A stretch of 64,000 nucleotides of DNA, from NCBI RefSeq assembly GCF_025397995.1, contig NZ_CP104550.1:462001-526000 (forward strand), written 5' to 3'. Position numbers and translations under genes: made by a program. The stretch comes from Methanothermobacter wolfeii. GTDB taxonomy: Archaea; Methanobacteriota; Methanobacteria; Methanobacteriales; Methanothermobacteraceae. Shown here piece after piece: positions 8,790 through 16,434 of this stretch; positions within the stretch are counted from its first letter, which is position 1, and each line of letters begins with the position of its first letter. Under the pieces are notes generated by a model. It did no database searches. It had not been told where the DNA came from and was given only the letters and a program-made list of their open reading frames with translations.

Positions 8790-9026
8790 TTATGTTCCGA
8801 ATATAATTAATGCAAGGATTATGGCAATCATCCATCTTATTTCTTCTTTTTTTCCCTTCAACTCATCCACGAAGAAGTGCAACCAGAATAAAAGGAAATA
8901 AATAAACACGGTTAAAAGGGCCGCTATTGGAACCAAACCATTAAAATGCCTAATCCCAACAAAATATAAAATAATATCAACACAAATAAGAAAATAAACC
9001 TTCCCAAACAAAGATTCATAATCCAA
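8790..9026 (-). CDS. Small membrane protein, paralogue of the 5674-5919 gene
   Basis: This 78-residue protein with about three spans starts at TTG and shares MDYESL, IILYFVGIRHFNGLVPIA and EEIRW with the gene at 5674-5919. Only a fragment of its upstream A-type module survives (9042-9119), so it looks like an orphan immunity-like gene left after module loss. Confidence 0.5.
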   Translation of the reverse strand: MDYESLFGKVYFLICVDIILYFVGIRHFNGLVPIAALLTVFIYFLLFWLHFFVDELKGKKEEIRWMIAIILALIIFGT

Positions 9027-9041
9027 AAAAGACCCTTCTCA

Positions 9042-9119
9042 CTAACAATATACTGCTTCATCCCACCGTAGAGTACCATCAGGGTTCTTCGGCATTCCAT
9101 GTTGTATGCAATGGGATCC
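9042..9119 (-). pseudogene. Remnant of an A-type module C-terminus
   Basis: The reverse strand encodes MPKNPDGTLRWDEAVYC and stop, matching the last residues of modules A1-A4. The preceding bases are a degenerate version of the DHCIHY codons. Everything upstream of this is missing. Confidence 0.6.
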
Positions 9120-9120
9120 T

Positions 9121-9537
9121 TCATACTGAAGTATTGGATTCTTTGATTAAAAGGGTTGCGACTATCAGAGCAAAAATACCTATTAATATTCTGTCTAAGA
9201 TTATCATTGTTAAAGCAAAGATGTATGCTAGTATTATGGAGGATTTGGCTAACCATTCCATCTTAAGTTTCCCTATCTTATTTAAGAAGATGAAAGAGAT
9301 TATGAGGAATGTGAAAGCCCCCACATCCCCCCCAAGGAAAAAAGATCCAATGGCAAGCAACACACCACCTATAACCCCATATAAGAGAAAATCCAACCTC
9401 TTTTCCCGTTCTCCTAAACCTCCTAATATCAGTAATATACAACCTATAAATACTAACATAAAAAGTATACAGCCTATGATTATTCTTAAACCTAACATAG
9501 AACCACCCATCCTTTTTCTCCAATCACCCCACCACAA
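9121..9537 (-). CDS. Membrane protein, putative immunity partner of module A4
   Basis: The 138-residue protein has about four to five hydrophobic spans (from about residues 14-40, 46-66, 70-86, 94-112 and 113-131) and a Gly-rich first half. It lies about 100 bases after module A4. It is unrelated in sequence to the other small membrane proteins, which fits the expectation that each partner is specific to its module. No known family is recognised. Confidence 0.5.
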   Translation of the reverse strand: MWWGDWRKRMGGSMLGLRIIIGCILFMLVFIGCILLILGGLGEREKRLDFLLYGVIGGVLLAIGSFFLGGDVGAFTFLIISFIFLNKIGKLKMEWLAKSSIILAYIFALTMIILDRILIGIFALIVATLLIKESNTSV

Positions 9538-9641
9538 ATCACCTCAAAGCCAAAACCAAACACAACTTAGTAGATCTGCCACTGAAACCAACACCTAGAT
9601 AATCAGCACATAAAGCTTATCAATCCAAACAAACCACCACC

Positions 9642-10085
9642 TTAAATATATACTGCTTCATCCCACCGTAGAGTACCATCAGGGTCCTTCGGTATTTCAA
9701 TATAGTGTATACAATGATCCTCACCAACATAAGCCCTAAGCTCATAACCATGAGCCCATGTACGATGATATGCAATATATTTCCAATATTCCTCTGGGAG
9801 ATAATGATCCCTAAAATCGAGTATCCCATTGCCTATAGCCATACACAAACCAACTGGCTGAAGTATTACCCCACCACCAGATTTCGATAATACATATATT
9901 ACTGCTGGAAGCATATATTCAACAAAATCATTTGAAATGTATGTTTGATGTTCCACTATAAATTCTTTGATGCTACCTGTAATGTTGTTGAGTTTGGAGT
10001 CTATGTAGGCTATTGTTGTTGCGTATGCTGCCATGTTAACTCTTATGAGGCCCTGACCCACCAGGCCATAACTGATGATTTCCAA
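9642..10085 (-). CDS. Orphan C-terminal module A4 (YWKY...DHCIHY family)
   Basis: The 147-residue frame starts at a TTG without a convincing ribosome site. It contains a diverged NMAAYATTIAYIDSKLNNIT block, a variable middle (residues 48-85), and the conserved tail RDHYLPEEYWKY, YVGEDHCIHY, EIPKDPDGTLRW. Bases 10086-10200 upstream still resemble the linker of the A3 gene (FEGLKDNARKAF) but with stops, so this is a 5'-truncated cassette. It follows a TPR gene and precedes its own membrane-protein gene. Confidence 0.5.
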   Translation of the reverse strand: MEIISYGLVGQGLIRVNMAAYATTIAYIDSKLNNITGSIKEFIVEHQTYISNDFVEYMLPAVIYVLSKSGGGVILQPVGLCMAIGNGILDFRDHYLPEEYWKYIAYHRTWAHGYELRAYVGEDHCIHYIEIPKDPDGTLRWDEAVYI

Positions 10086-10202
10086 AGGTCATGGGATTGT
10101 GTGGGGCGGGTTGTATTGGGCTAATAAGGCCTCTTGAAGGCTTTTCTCGCGTTGTCCTTTAAGCCTTCAAAGGTTTGCTGTGCTGTTATCCTAAGAGTGA
10201 CT

Positions 10203-11414
10203 TTAGCCTTTCATTTGGAGTTCTTTCAGGGCTTTTTTGGCTTTTTTGTATTCTGGGTCTATTTTCAGGGCTTTTTTGTAGGATTTTTTGGCTTTTTGGT
10301 GTTTTCCAAGTTTTTGTAGTGTTTTTCCTTGCATGTACCATAGTGTTTTGTCTTGGGGGTTTAGTTTGAGGGCTTTCTCGTAGCATTTCAGGGCTTCCTC
10401 TGGTTTTTTGAGGTCTTCCAGGATTATACCTTTCCATTCCCATGCATCGGCGAATTCTGGGTTTATTTCAAGGGCTTTTTCAAAACATTCCAGCGCCTCC
10501 TCATATTTTCCAAGTTTCCTGAGGAGTACTCCCTTGTTAGCCCATGTTTCGTCGTTTTCTAGGTTTATTTCTAAGGCTTTTTCATAGCATTCCAATGCCT
10601 CATCATATCTCTTAAGTTCTTCAAGGACTACTCCTTTGTTGTTCCATGCTTTTGCATTTTTTTGGTTTATTTCTAAGGCTTTTTCATAGCATTCTATTGC
10701 TTTTTCAGGTTTACCGATTGTGTCAAGGAGCGCTCCTTTGTTGTTCCATGTTCCATCGTCTTGTGGATCTATTTGTAGTGCCCTTCCATAGCATTCCAAT
10801 GCCTCATCATATCTCTTAAGTTCTTCAAAAATTAGTGCTTTGTTGTACCATGCCTCTACGAATTCTGCGTTTATCTGTAATGCTTTTTCATAGCATTCCA
10901 ATGCCTCCTCATATTTTCCGAGACTGCGTAATCCGTTACCTTTATTATACCATGCTTTTGCATTTTTTTGGTTTATTTCTAAGGCTTTTTCATAGCATTC
11001 TATTGCTTTTTCAGGTTTACCGATTGTGTCAAGGAGCGCTCCTTTGTTGTTCCATGTTCCATCGTCTTGTGGATCTATTTGTAGTGCCCTTTCATAGCAT
11101 TCCAATGCCTCATCATATCTCTTAAGTTCTTTAAGGACTACTCCTTTGTTGTTCCATGCTTCTGCTAGTTTTGGATTGTTTTTGAGGATTTTTTCATAAC
11201 ATTTTAAGGCTTTCTCTGGTCTTTTGAGTTTTAGTAGTGTCATTGCATTATAGTGCAAGATTTCCGGGTCGTTTGGACTCGCCTTGAGGGCTTTCCTGAA
11301 TTCTTTAAGAGCTTCTTTGTATTTTCCCTGTTTTAGGCTTGATCGGCCCCCGCTGAGGTGCCATCCAGCCTTTCCCCTGGCTATCCAATCCTTTATCTTC
11401 TTAAGGGGATTCAT
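10203..11414 (-). CDS. Tetratricopeptide repeat (TPR) protein, second copy
   Basis: The start was set at the ATG at 11414 (MNPLKKIKDWIARGKAGW), matching the start of the TPR gene at 6837-8057. An in-frame GTG/ATG further upstream would read into the upstream module. The product has about 403 residues with about eleven 34-residue TPRs and no signal peptide or enzyme domain. The ATG overlaps the stop of the upstream GSGWWKFIG-type module by four bases, so the pair is translationally coupled. Three TPR units are a recent internal duplication (10644-10825 and 10950-11131). Confidence 0.8.
   Translation of the reverse strand: MNPLKKIKDWIARGKAGWHLSGGRSSLKQGKYKEALKEFRKALKASPNDPEILHYNAMTLLKLKRPEKALKCYEKILKNNPKLAEAWNNKGVVLKELKRYDEALECYERALQIDPQDDGTWNNKGALLDTIGKPEKAIECYEKALEINQKNAKAWYNKGNGLRSLGKYEEALECYEKALQINAEFVEAWYNKALIFEELKRYDEALECYGRALQIDPQDDGTWNNKGALLDTIGKPEKAIECYEKALEINQKNAKAWNNKGVVLEELKRYDEALECYEKALEINLENDETWANKGVLLRKLGKYEEALECFEKALEINPEFADAWEWKGIILEDLKKPEEALKCYEKALKLNPQDKTLWYMQGKTLQKLGKHQKAKKSYKKALKIDPEYKKAKKALKELQMKG
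10644..10825. repeat. Internal TPR duplication, copy 1
   Basis: 182 bases that recur 306 bases (exactly three TPR units) away at 10950-11131, with one mismatch seen by eye. Confidence 0.75.
10950..11131. repeat. Internal TPR duplication, copy 2
   Basis: Second copy of the 182-base segment at 10644-10825. The near-identity implies very recent duplication or gene conversion within the TPR gene. Confidence 0.75.
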
Positions 11415-12115
11415 GCTCCAGCCTCTCTCAACTTCTTTTCCAGGTAGTTTTTGAATCCTAGTATGCATGCCTCTATCGCCTCGCGATTCTCATATGTTAA
11501 CAGGGCCACAACGCCCATTCCGGTGCCTATTATAGTGCCTCCATGTTTTATGGCGCCCACAACATCCCCATCCTTTAAAGCCTCCTTGAACAGCTCCCAT
11601 TCATCCCTCATGAATTTACCTAAATTATTTATAGCCCTTTCTATATCGTCGGGATCGCCACCAACACTACCACTGCTAACCGCCCTTAGAGTATCTACGG
11701 CTTCTCTATACTCATTTACCATTCTACGGGTCCATCCGTCTGACTGTCTTGATAGTATTTCAAGATAGTTTTGTATTGGTTCTGTGTCTCCTGTTAGTAA
11801 TGTGTAGGTGATGAATGTTGGCAGACCACCTGGTGTTAGTAGTAGTGTCATTATTGCGGCGTCTTTGATGTATGGTAGCCATTCAGGATGCTCCATGATA
11901 ATATATGTGGCCAGGGTAACAGCCAAACTCAAACCAAGGGTTTCTGGGGCTGAAAGCACACCCAGTTCAAGCACAGCAGCCTCGGCTGTTGAAACACCAG
12001 CAACACCAATAAATTTCCACCAACCACTCCCATTCAAAATTTCATTCCCAAGTTTTTTGGCTAGTTCTGTTTGCTGGTGGTAGTAGCAGTATGCTCCCAT
12101 GAAAGCATAGATCAT
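11411..12115 (-). CDS. GSGWWKFIG-type C-terminal module, probably the true end of the PKD protein
   Basis: The 234-residue frame opens with the MIYAFMGAYCYYHQQTE junction. It continues with GSGWWKFIGVAGVSTAEAA, two hydrophobic helical stretches around MEHPEWLPYI, a charged middle with SGSVGGDPDDIERAINN, and EALKDGDVVGAIKHGGTI. The frame is open upstream to about 12300 (SDPTSAPTTGIGLTLLNGG). A single-base loss near 12296-12306 would join it in frame to the PKD protein. Most likely this is the variable tip of one secreted protein. A TPR gene overlaps its stop. No toxin family is recognised. Confidence 0.6.
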   Translation of the reverse strand: MIYAFMGAYCYYHQQTELAKKLGNEILNGSGWWKFIGVAGVSTAEAAVLELGVLSAPETLGLSLAVTLATYIIMEHPEWLPYIKDAAIMTLLLTPGGLPTFITYTLLTGDTEPIQNYLEILSRQSDGWTRRMVNEYREAVDTLRAVSSGSVGGDPDDIERAINNLGKFMRDEWELFKEALKDGDVVGAIKHGGTIIGTGMGVVALLTYENREAIEACILGFKNYLEKKLREAGA

Positions 12116-12248
12116 GTCCCTTACTATCCCTGTTGCATGGTCTATGATGAGGTATCTTCCCTGCCCGTCACTGATAAGCGTGTAATTCTCGCTTTCGAGG
12201 ATGTTTAGTGACCCGCCATTGAGGAGTGTTAGGCCTATTCCTGTTGTG
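12075..12248. repeat. 174-bp duplicated junction block, copy 2
   Basis: Identical by eye to 6636-6809. It sits at the border between the PKD carrier and its variable C-terminal module. Confidence 0.75.
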
Positions 12249-13950
12249 GGCGCGCTTGTGGGGTCTGATCCTGGGAAGAGGGCCTCATCACATAGTATTC
12301 TATTGGATTTATAGCTGATGTTCTCGCATAATTGAATGCTTTAATGTTTTCAGGTGTGCCTTCTGCTTTCACGGCCATGTTGTGGTTGCATTCGAGGCTT
12401 ATCCATGTCGCTGGGCTGTGGTCTCCTGCTGAGACCATCACTGGCATGGTCCTGGTCCATGTTACATTATAGCGCGTGGCTGCTTCTTCTGCGATGAGAT
12501 CGTGGAGGTATATTACTTCAAGGCCTGTTAGGAATGTTCCGTAGGCTGCCTTTAATGGTCCGGGCTCGTATGTCCTGTTTAGCCACTTTTGTAATGTCTG
12601 GTTTGTTATCTTCCCTGTGGCGAGGGTGTAGGTTATGATGGCGTCGTAGTTGCTAGCCTCCCAGATGAGAGTGTCGTTTATTATGATATTGGGTCCTGTT
12701 TCTCCTGGTGGGTGTATGTATTGGCCGTTTGTGTAGAGTAGGAGGAGTGTTCTTGTTGATTTGTTCCCTGGGAATGTTATATTGGCTATTGTCACCTTTT
12801 CCTCGCCGGGATACTCCACACTGACCTGTAAAGGGTCTATGCACTTGTTATAGTTTGTGAGTATGAATGTCTTTTCTGCCTGGGTTAAATTGAAGTTGTT
12901 GAGATATTCATTCACTTGAGGTTCTGCTCCGAGCTTTGTGTAAATTTCTATGAGTCTGTTCAGGCCAGCTATGACTTGCCAGACTATTTCTCTTTGACTC
13001 TGGCTGTTAGCCTGGTAGAATGGGTTAGTGACCTCGGCTAGTTTGTATGCTATGCCATCCTCCACAAGGAATATTGTTTCATTGAATAGGCCCGAAGATA
13101 TAGCCCCTATACTAATCCATTTAACCGTGTCATTGAGCGGAATTTTAAATGTTAAATTTAGGGGCTTCCCAGAGGATGTTGCCGTGGAATTAACATGGAC
13201 CGTTGCAAGCATAACCTCCAATGTCATAGTCTTCGTGTCTGTTATGCCATAGCCTTGGACTGTTAGGGTTGCTTTGTAGGTTCCTGGTTTGTAGGCGTGT
13301 ACTGGATTCTTCTGGGTGCTTGTGCTTTGGTCTCCGAAGTCCCATTTGTAGTATTGTATTGTCCCTGTACTTTTATCCTGGAACTGGACATTATAGCCTT
13401 GTATTGTGTAGGTGTAGTCTGCCCTTGGCCTTGTCAGGGTTCCGGCCTTACCTGTAACATATTCTACTGTTACATAGTTTGGTAGTCTTCCTGTGCTGTT
13501 GTAGAAGTTTATTATCCTTGCATTGGCATATATTAGGCTTTCTGGGCGGACTTGTCCAATGGCTGTGCTGGCATAATTCGGCGACCTCCCATAGGATTCC
13601 ATGAAAGCCTTAACATTCTTTGCCACCTGCAAGTATCCTGCTTTTTGGAGTGTTCCTGTTCCTGTTCCACTTGGACTGGGCGGGGAGGCCATACTATTGA
13701 ATGACAAGCCAACTCTCCTACCCTGATCAAGGTTTATGATGGTCGAGGATGAGGCGTAGAGGTAGTCGTCTGCCGACACATTCTTACCGTTAATCACAAC
13801 CTGTGATGGTATTTTCCCATTTTGTGCAGTGTAGTTTCCGATCAGCTTTGAAACGTCACAAATCTCATCATAGGATAAACTCACAGCTGAAGAACTGCCC
13901 AAAAGACAGAAACAAGAGAGGATTGCCAGAAGAAACAATAACCTCCTCAT
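12235..13950 (-). CDS. Secreted pseudomurein-binding/PKD-domain carrier protein
   Basis: The ATG at 13950 follows GTGGTGG and begins a signal peptide (MRRLLFLLAILSCFCLLGSS). Next come two pseudomurein-binding-repeat-like segments (about residues 22-60 and 95-140, with NGKIPSQVVINGK and TGRLPNYVTVE). A PKD domain follows (about 145-215, with YKWDFGDQST and HAYKPGTYKATLTV), then about 330 residues of uncharacterised extracellular sequence. The frame ends early (RPSSQDQTPQARPQQE). A one-base shift near 12296-12306 would continue it into TTGIGLTLLNGG and the 11411-12115 module. It probably binds the pseudomurein wall and displays the variable tip. A TATA-like CTTTTTATACTATAATG lies upstream. Confidence 0.75.
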   Translation of the reverse strand: MRRLLFLLAILSCFCLLGSSSAVSLSYDEICDVSKLIGNYTAQNGKIPSQVVINGKNVSADDYLYASSSTIINLDQGRRVGLSFNSMASPPSPSGTGTGTLQKAGYLQVAKNVKAFMESYGRSPNYASTAIGQVRPESLIYANARIINFYNSTGRLPNYVTVEYVTGKAGTLTRPRADYTYTIQGYNVQFQDKSTGTIQYYKWDFGDQSTSTQKNPVHAYKPGTYKATLTVQGYGITDTKTMTLEVMLATVHVNSTATSSGKPLNLTFKIPLNDTVKWISIGAISSGLFNETIFLVEDGIAYKLAEVTNPFYQANSQSQREIVWQVIAGLNRLIEIYTKLGAEPQVNEYLNNFNLTQAEKTFILTNYNKCIDPLQVSVEYPGEEKVTIANITFPGNKSTRTLLLLYTNGQYIHPPGETGPNIIINDTLIWEASNYDAIITYTLATGKITNQTLQKWLNRTYEPGPLKAAYGTFLTGLEVIYLHDLIAEEAATRYNVTWTRTMPVMVSAGDHSPATWISLECNHNMAVKAEGTPENIKAFNYARTSAINPIEYYVMRPSSQDQTPQARPQQE

Positions 13951-14094
13951 AACAAACCACCACAAAAATATGATATACATTATAGTATAAAAAGATTACT
14001 ATCTCTTTTAGGGACGAAAAATATAAATATGAGGATTTTGGGGGTTGTTTTATTTGTAATGTTGCATGATCATGTTCTCCCTTCATTTTTTTCT

Positions 14095-14480
14095 GGTGTT
14101 CCTTAACATAATTGCCTCTGCTAATCTGTACGTTGTTGTTCCATTTTTTTACCTGCAGCCCCTGTAACTGTAATACCGACTCCAGAAACAGCTCACCCCA
14201 AGGATTCCAACCTAAATAGCTTCCAGATCATTAAATACTCCTAAAGCTATAACACCAAAGCCCAGCAGGTTGAAAAAGTGAAATAATTTTTCATATCTAA
14301 AAAAATCAAAGTTTTGATGTTATGAGGTATCATTCCTATAAATAGGCACAACCACTCCAAATTGCTAATATGCCTCTTCAAGTGTGTAGCCCAACCACCA
14401 GGCAACCATGCAAGCATCAGAAACAAACCTATTATACAACCCCAACTAAAGTGCCGCCAATTACATATTTTCCAACTTTA
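14095..14480 (-). pseudogene. Decayed peptide/membrane-protein cassette
   Basis: No intact frame exists, but reverse-strand pieces look coding: IWHKVGKYVIGGTLVGVV, then ACMVAWWLGYTLEEAY, then a hydrophobic stretch (NLLGFGVIALGVFNDLEAI) and SGVGITVTGAAGKKMEQQ. All are interrupted by stops and frame changes. Order and character (Gly/aromatic peptide end, then a membrane protein) match the intact neighbouring cassettes at 14511-15115 and 15697-16374. Confidence 0.4.
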
Positions 14481-14510
14481 TGCCAAATTAAGTTTATATA
14501 TGTCAAAAGT

Positions 14511-14906
14511 TTATTTCCTTCTTTGTTGATCAAATGTAAGTAAAATTAACGCCGCTATAGCCACTACAGTCATAATAGTTCTTAGTGATAATGGCTGTTG
14601 GGTTAATACTACTATATAAAAAAATAAAGCCAAAAATATTGTGTAAAACAAGAGTTTTAATCTTCTTCCAGGACTATTATAAATACTTTGAAGTCTGATG
14701 TATCCATAGAAAGTTAGTATCATTAACATGAACATTAACAATCTTAACTCTAAATATTGGAAAAAATTAAATTCTATGTATAAAAAAATGCCAAAAAATA
14801 CCACGCACAAAAGTAATGTTATTCTTTTTTCATTTTTTTCACTTATCTCAAACATACTTCTTCCACTCCCTAAAATTAAAATAATAATTAGGTATATGTC
14901 CACCAT
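14511..14906 (-). CDS. Four-span membrane protein, putative immunity partner
   Basis: The 131-residue protein has about four hydrophobic segments (8-20 weak, 30-50, 54-70, 82-100, 108-122) and ends with a basic tail (DQQRRK). It overlaps the 3' end of the leader-peptide gene at 14888-15115 by about 19 bases. It shares a layout with the 15697-16065 protein (charged N-terminus, four spans, basic end; GYIRLQ against GYRTSN after the third span). It probably protects the producer from the adjacent peptide; this is inferred from position. Confidence 0.5.
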   Translation of the reverse strand: MVDIYLIIILILGSGRSMFEISEKNEKRITLLLCVVFFGIFLYIEFNFFQYLELRLLMFMLMILTFYGYIRLQSIYNSPGRRLKLLFYTIFLALFFYIVVLTQQPLSLRTIMTVVAIAALILLTFDQQRRK

Positions 14907-15115
14907 CCCTCATTAACATGCGCTGTTCCTATAGTACCTAAGTAAGCTGTCCCTAATAAACCAAAAAACTTACCCACTGGATGATCTGTGTAACCTAGCG
15001 TCACACAAACCCAGGCACACCCATAGTAGACTCTCCACCAGTTAAACTCCTTACCATGCCATTTACCCTTCTTCTTCAACCGGTACTTCCAGTTTTTACC
15101 AATGATCTTTTGCAT
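14888..15115 (-). CDS. Bacteriocin-like peptide with LSREEMQ...GK leader (5' part frame-disrupted)
   Basis: The annotated ATG begins MQKIIGKNWKYRLKKKG, but homology to the gene at 16102-16374 continues upstream as VLSREEMQ. Before that the frame changes at a T5 run (15134-15138), continuing as ISTDRDQIANIADKK back to about 15250. That linker resembles the one in the C39 peptidase protein (ISTDQPIQG...KILSTEEMQ). The core is 68 residues: a cationic start (NWKYRLKKKGKWHGKEF), then a Gly/aromatic hydrophobic part (KFFGLLGTAYLGTIG) ending GWWTYT. It resembles a class II-type antimicrobial peptide; activity is unproven. Confidence 0.5.
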   Translation of the reverse strand: MQKIIGKNWKYRLKKKGKWHGKEFNWWRVYYGCAWVCVTLGYTDHPVGKFFGLLGTAYLGTIGTAHVNEGWWTYT

Positions 15116-15305
15116 TTCCTCTCTGCTTAGGACTTTTTATCTGCTATGTTCGCGATTTGATCTCTATCCGTGCTTATATGGTCTTTTGCCTTTGACGTTC
15201 TTGCATCTCCCCTAATTTTACTGGTCGTTGATTCTATTAGCTTTTGGATCCCCCTCTTTTGTGCTTGTCAATGTAAAGGTCCGATAGGAAATGCTGGTTG
15301 GAGGG

Positions 15306-15518
15306 TCAAGATGCTTTTGGTTTAATCTTCGCGAATAATCCCAGTGTCATCAATATTAGTGTTATGAAGAAGGATCCGAGGCAAAGGCATATTAGCCAGA
15401 AGGGGCTGAGGCCACCTAATAATGTCCCCGCGGGGCCTTTGACCACAAACTCCACCAGATTCATAATACATAATGTTAGGGCCACCACTATCATATTAAC
15501 ATTTTCTTCCCCTTTCAT
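15306..15518 (-). CDS. Small two-span membrane protein, putative orphan immunity
   Basis: The 70-residue protein has two hydrophobic helices (about 8-28 and 40-62) and a basic C-terminus (KIKPKAS). A TATA-like ATATTTTATAG is just upstream. A coding remnant that could be its former module lies at 15563-15696. No family is recognised. Confidence 0.45.
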   Translation of the reverse strand: MKGEENVNMIVVALTLCIMNLVEFVVKGPAGTLLGGLSPFWLICLCLGSFFITLILMTLGLFAKIKPKAS

Positions 15519-15562
15519 GCTGAAATGCGCTATAAAATATCCGGTCAGGACAAAATGTCATC

Positions 15563-15696
15563 CTAATTCACCTTTGAATAGCAAAGTATTCTCCTCTCAT
15601 AATGTGGACTATAAAATATGCCAACCATATCTCCACTCAAACTGTGGGAATAATGTACAGTTATCCCAGTAGATTCCCAATCCTCAATGGGGGGTC
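15563..15696 (-). pseudogene. Remnant of a module C-terminus
   Basis: An open stretch without a start encodes IEDWESTGITVHYSHSLSG...SPHYERRILCYSKVN and stop. It ends 45 bases before the small membrane protein at 15306-15518 and begins at the end of the previous cassette. Position is the main evidence. Confidence 0.35.
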
Positions 15697-16065
15697 CTAA
15701 GTCTCTTTGTTTTTAGTGGCGGTTCTTAGGAAAGTTTTCAGTTGAGGCGCGTTGATTAGGAAGAGTGTTGTCAGTAATCCGATGGCTACATACCAGTTTA
15801 AGGTGTTTAATGCTGGTTGAAGTACCAGTATGATGTAGAGGAAGAGTGCTGTGAGGACCGTCTCAACAAAAACTTTAAGCTGCCATTTATTGTGTCGATT
15901 TGAAGTTCTATAACCATAGAGGGAGAGCATGGCAAGCATCATCAGAAAAACCATTAACTCCGAGGCTCCATGGACATCAAACACATAAAGGAATGAAATT
16001 ACCATAAAAACCGTGAATATGCCTAAAAAATATCTCAAATCTCTATTCCTCCTTTCATCAGACAT
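15697..16065 (-). CDS. Four-span membrane protein, putative immunity partner
   Basis: The 122-residue protein has a charged N-terminus (MSDERRNRDLR) and four hydrophobic segments (about 12-30, 34-50, 66-82, 88-106). It starts about 36 bases after the stop of the leader-peptide gene at 16102-16374. Layout matches the 14511-14906 protein. Bacteriocin immunity proteins are often such small multi-span proteins; that role is an inference. Confidence 0.5.
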   Translation of the reverse strand: MSDERRNRDLRYFLGIFTVFMVISFLYVFDVHGASELMVFLMMLAMLSLYGYRTSNRHNKWQLKVFVETVLTALFLYIILVLQPALNTLNWYVAIGLLTTLFLINAPQLKTFLRTATKNKET

Positions 16066-16101
16066 TATAAAAACCTCCTGAATAAGAAAAATGGTGGTAC
16101 T

Positions 16102-16374
16102 TTAATACCACCACCCACAATGTGTACGATAATAACGCCCTTCTGAGGGTTCAAACATGAGATAAAGGGCGCCAGCTTTGCCCCATGGGCCACCGTACAC
16201 TGTCCCCGCAACAGCAGCCCAGTAATAAACTTTCCACCAGTTAAACTCCTTACCATGCCATTTACCCTTCTTCTTCAACCGGTACTTCCAGTTTTTACCA
16301 ATGATCTTTTGCATTTCCTCTGTGCTGAGGGGTTCTATTCGCTGTGTTCTCCGCGGTTTTGTTGTAACATCCAT
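16102..16374 (-). CDS. Bacteriocin-like peptide with double-glycine-type leader
   Basis: The 90-residue product begins with a 27-residue leader (MDVTTKPRRTQRIEP then LSTEEMQKIIGK). The LSxEExxxIxG pattern is the classical leader recognised by C39 peptidases, but with Gly-Lys instead of Gly-Gly. The 63-residue core is cationic at first (NWKYRLKKKGKWHGKEFNWW), then Gly/aromatic (TVYGGPWGKAGALYLMF), and ends CGWWY. The first 20 core residues are shared with the gene at 14888-15115, after which the two diverge completely. An upstream in-frame TGA fixes the start at this ATG; no strong ribosome site is visible. It is followed by its own membrane-protein gene. Confidence 0.6.
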   Translation of the reverse strand: MDVTTKPRRTQRIEPLSTEEMQKIIGKNWKYRLKKKGKWHGKEFNWWKVYYWAAVAGTVYGGPWGKAGALYLMFEPSEGRYYRTHCGWWY

Positions 16375-16434
16375 GTTTATTCATCTTAGATGTTTAAGAT
16401 CTGGGCTTCCATTTTGTTTTTTGTTCGCTGTATT

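Noticed and set aside
6837-11414. O-linked GlcNAc transferase annotation for the TPR proteins
   Set aside because: Both proteins consist of TPR units and a short basic start; no glycosyltransferase domain is present.
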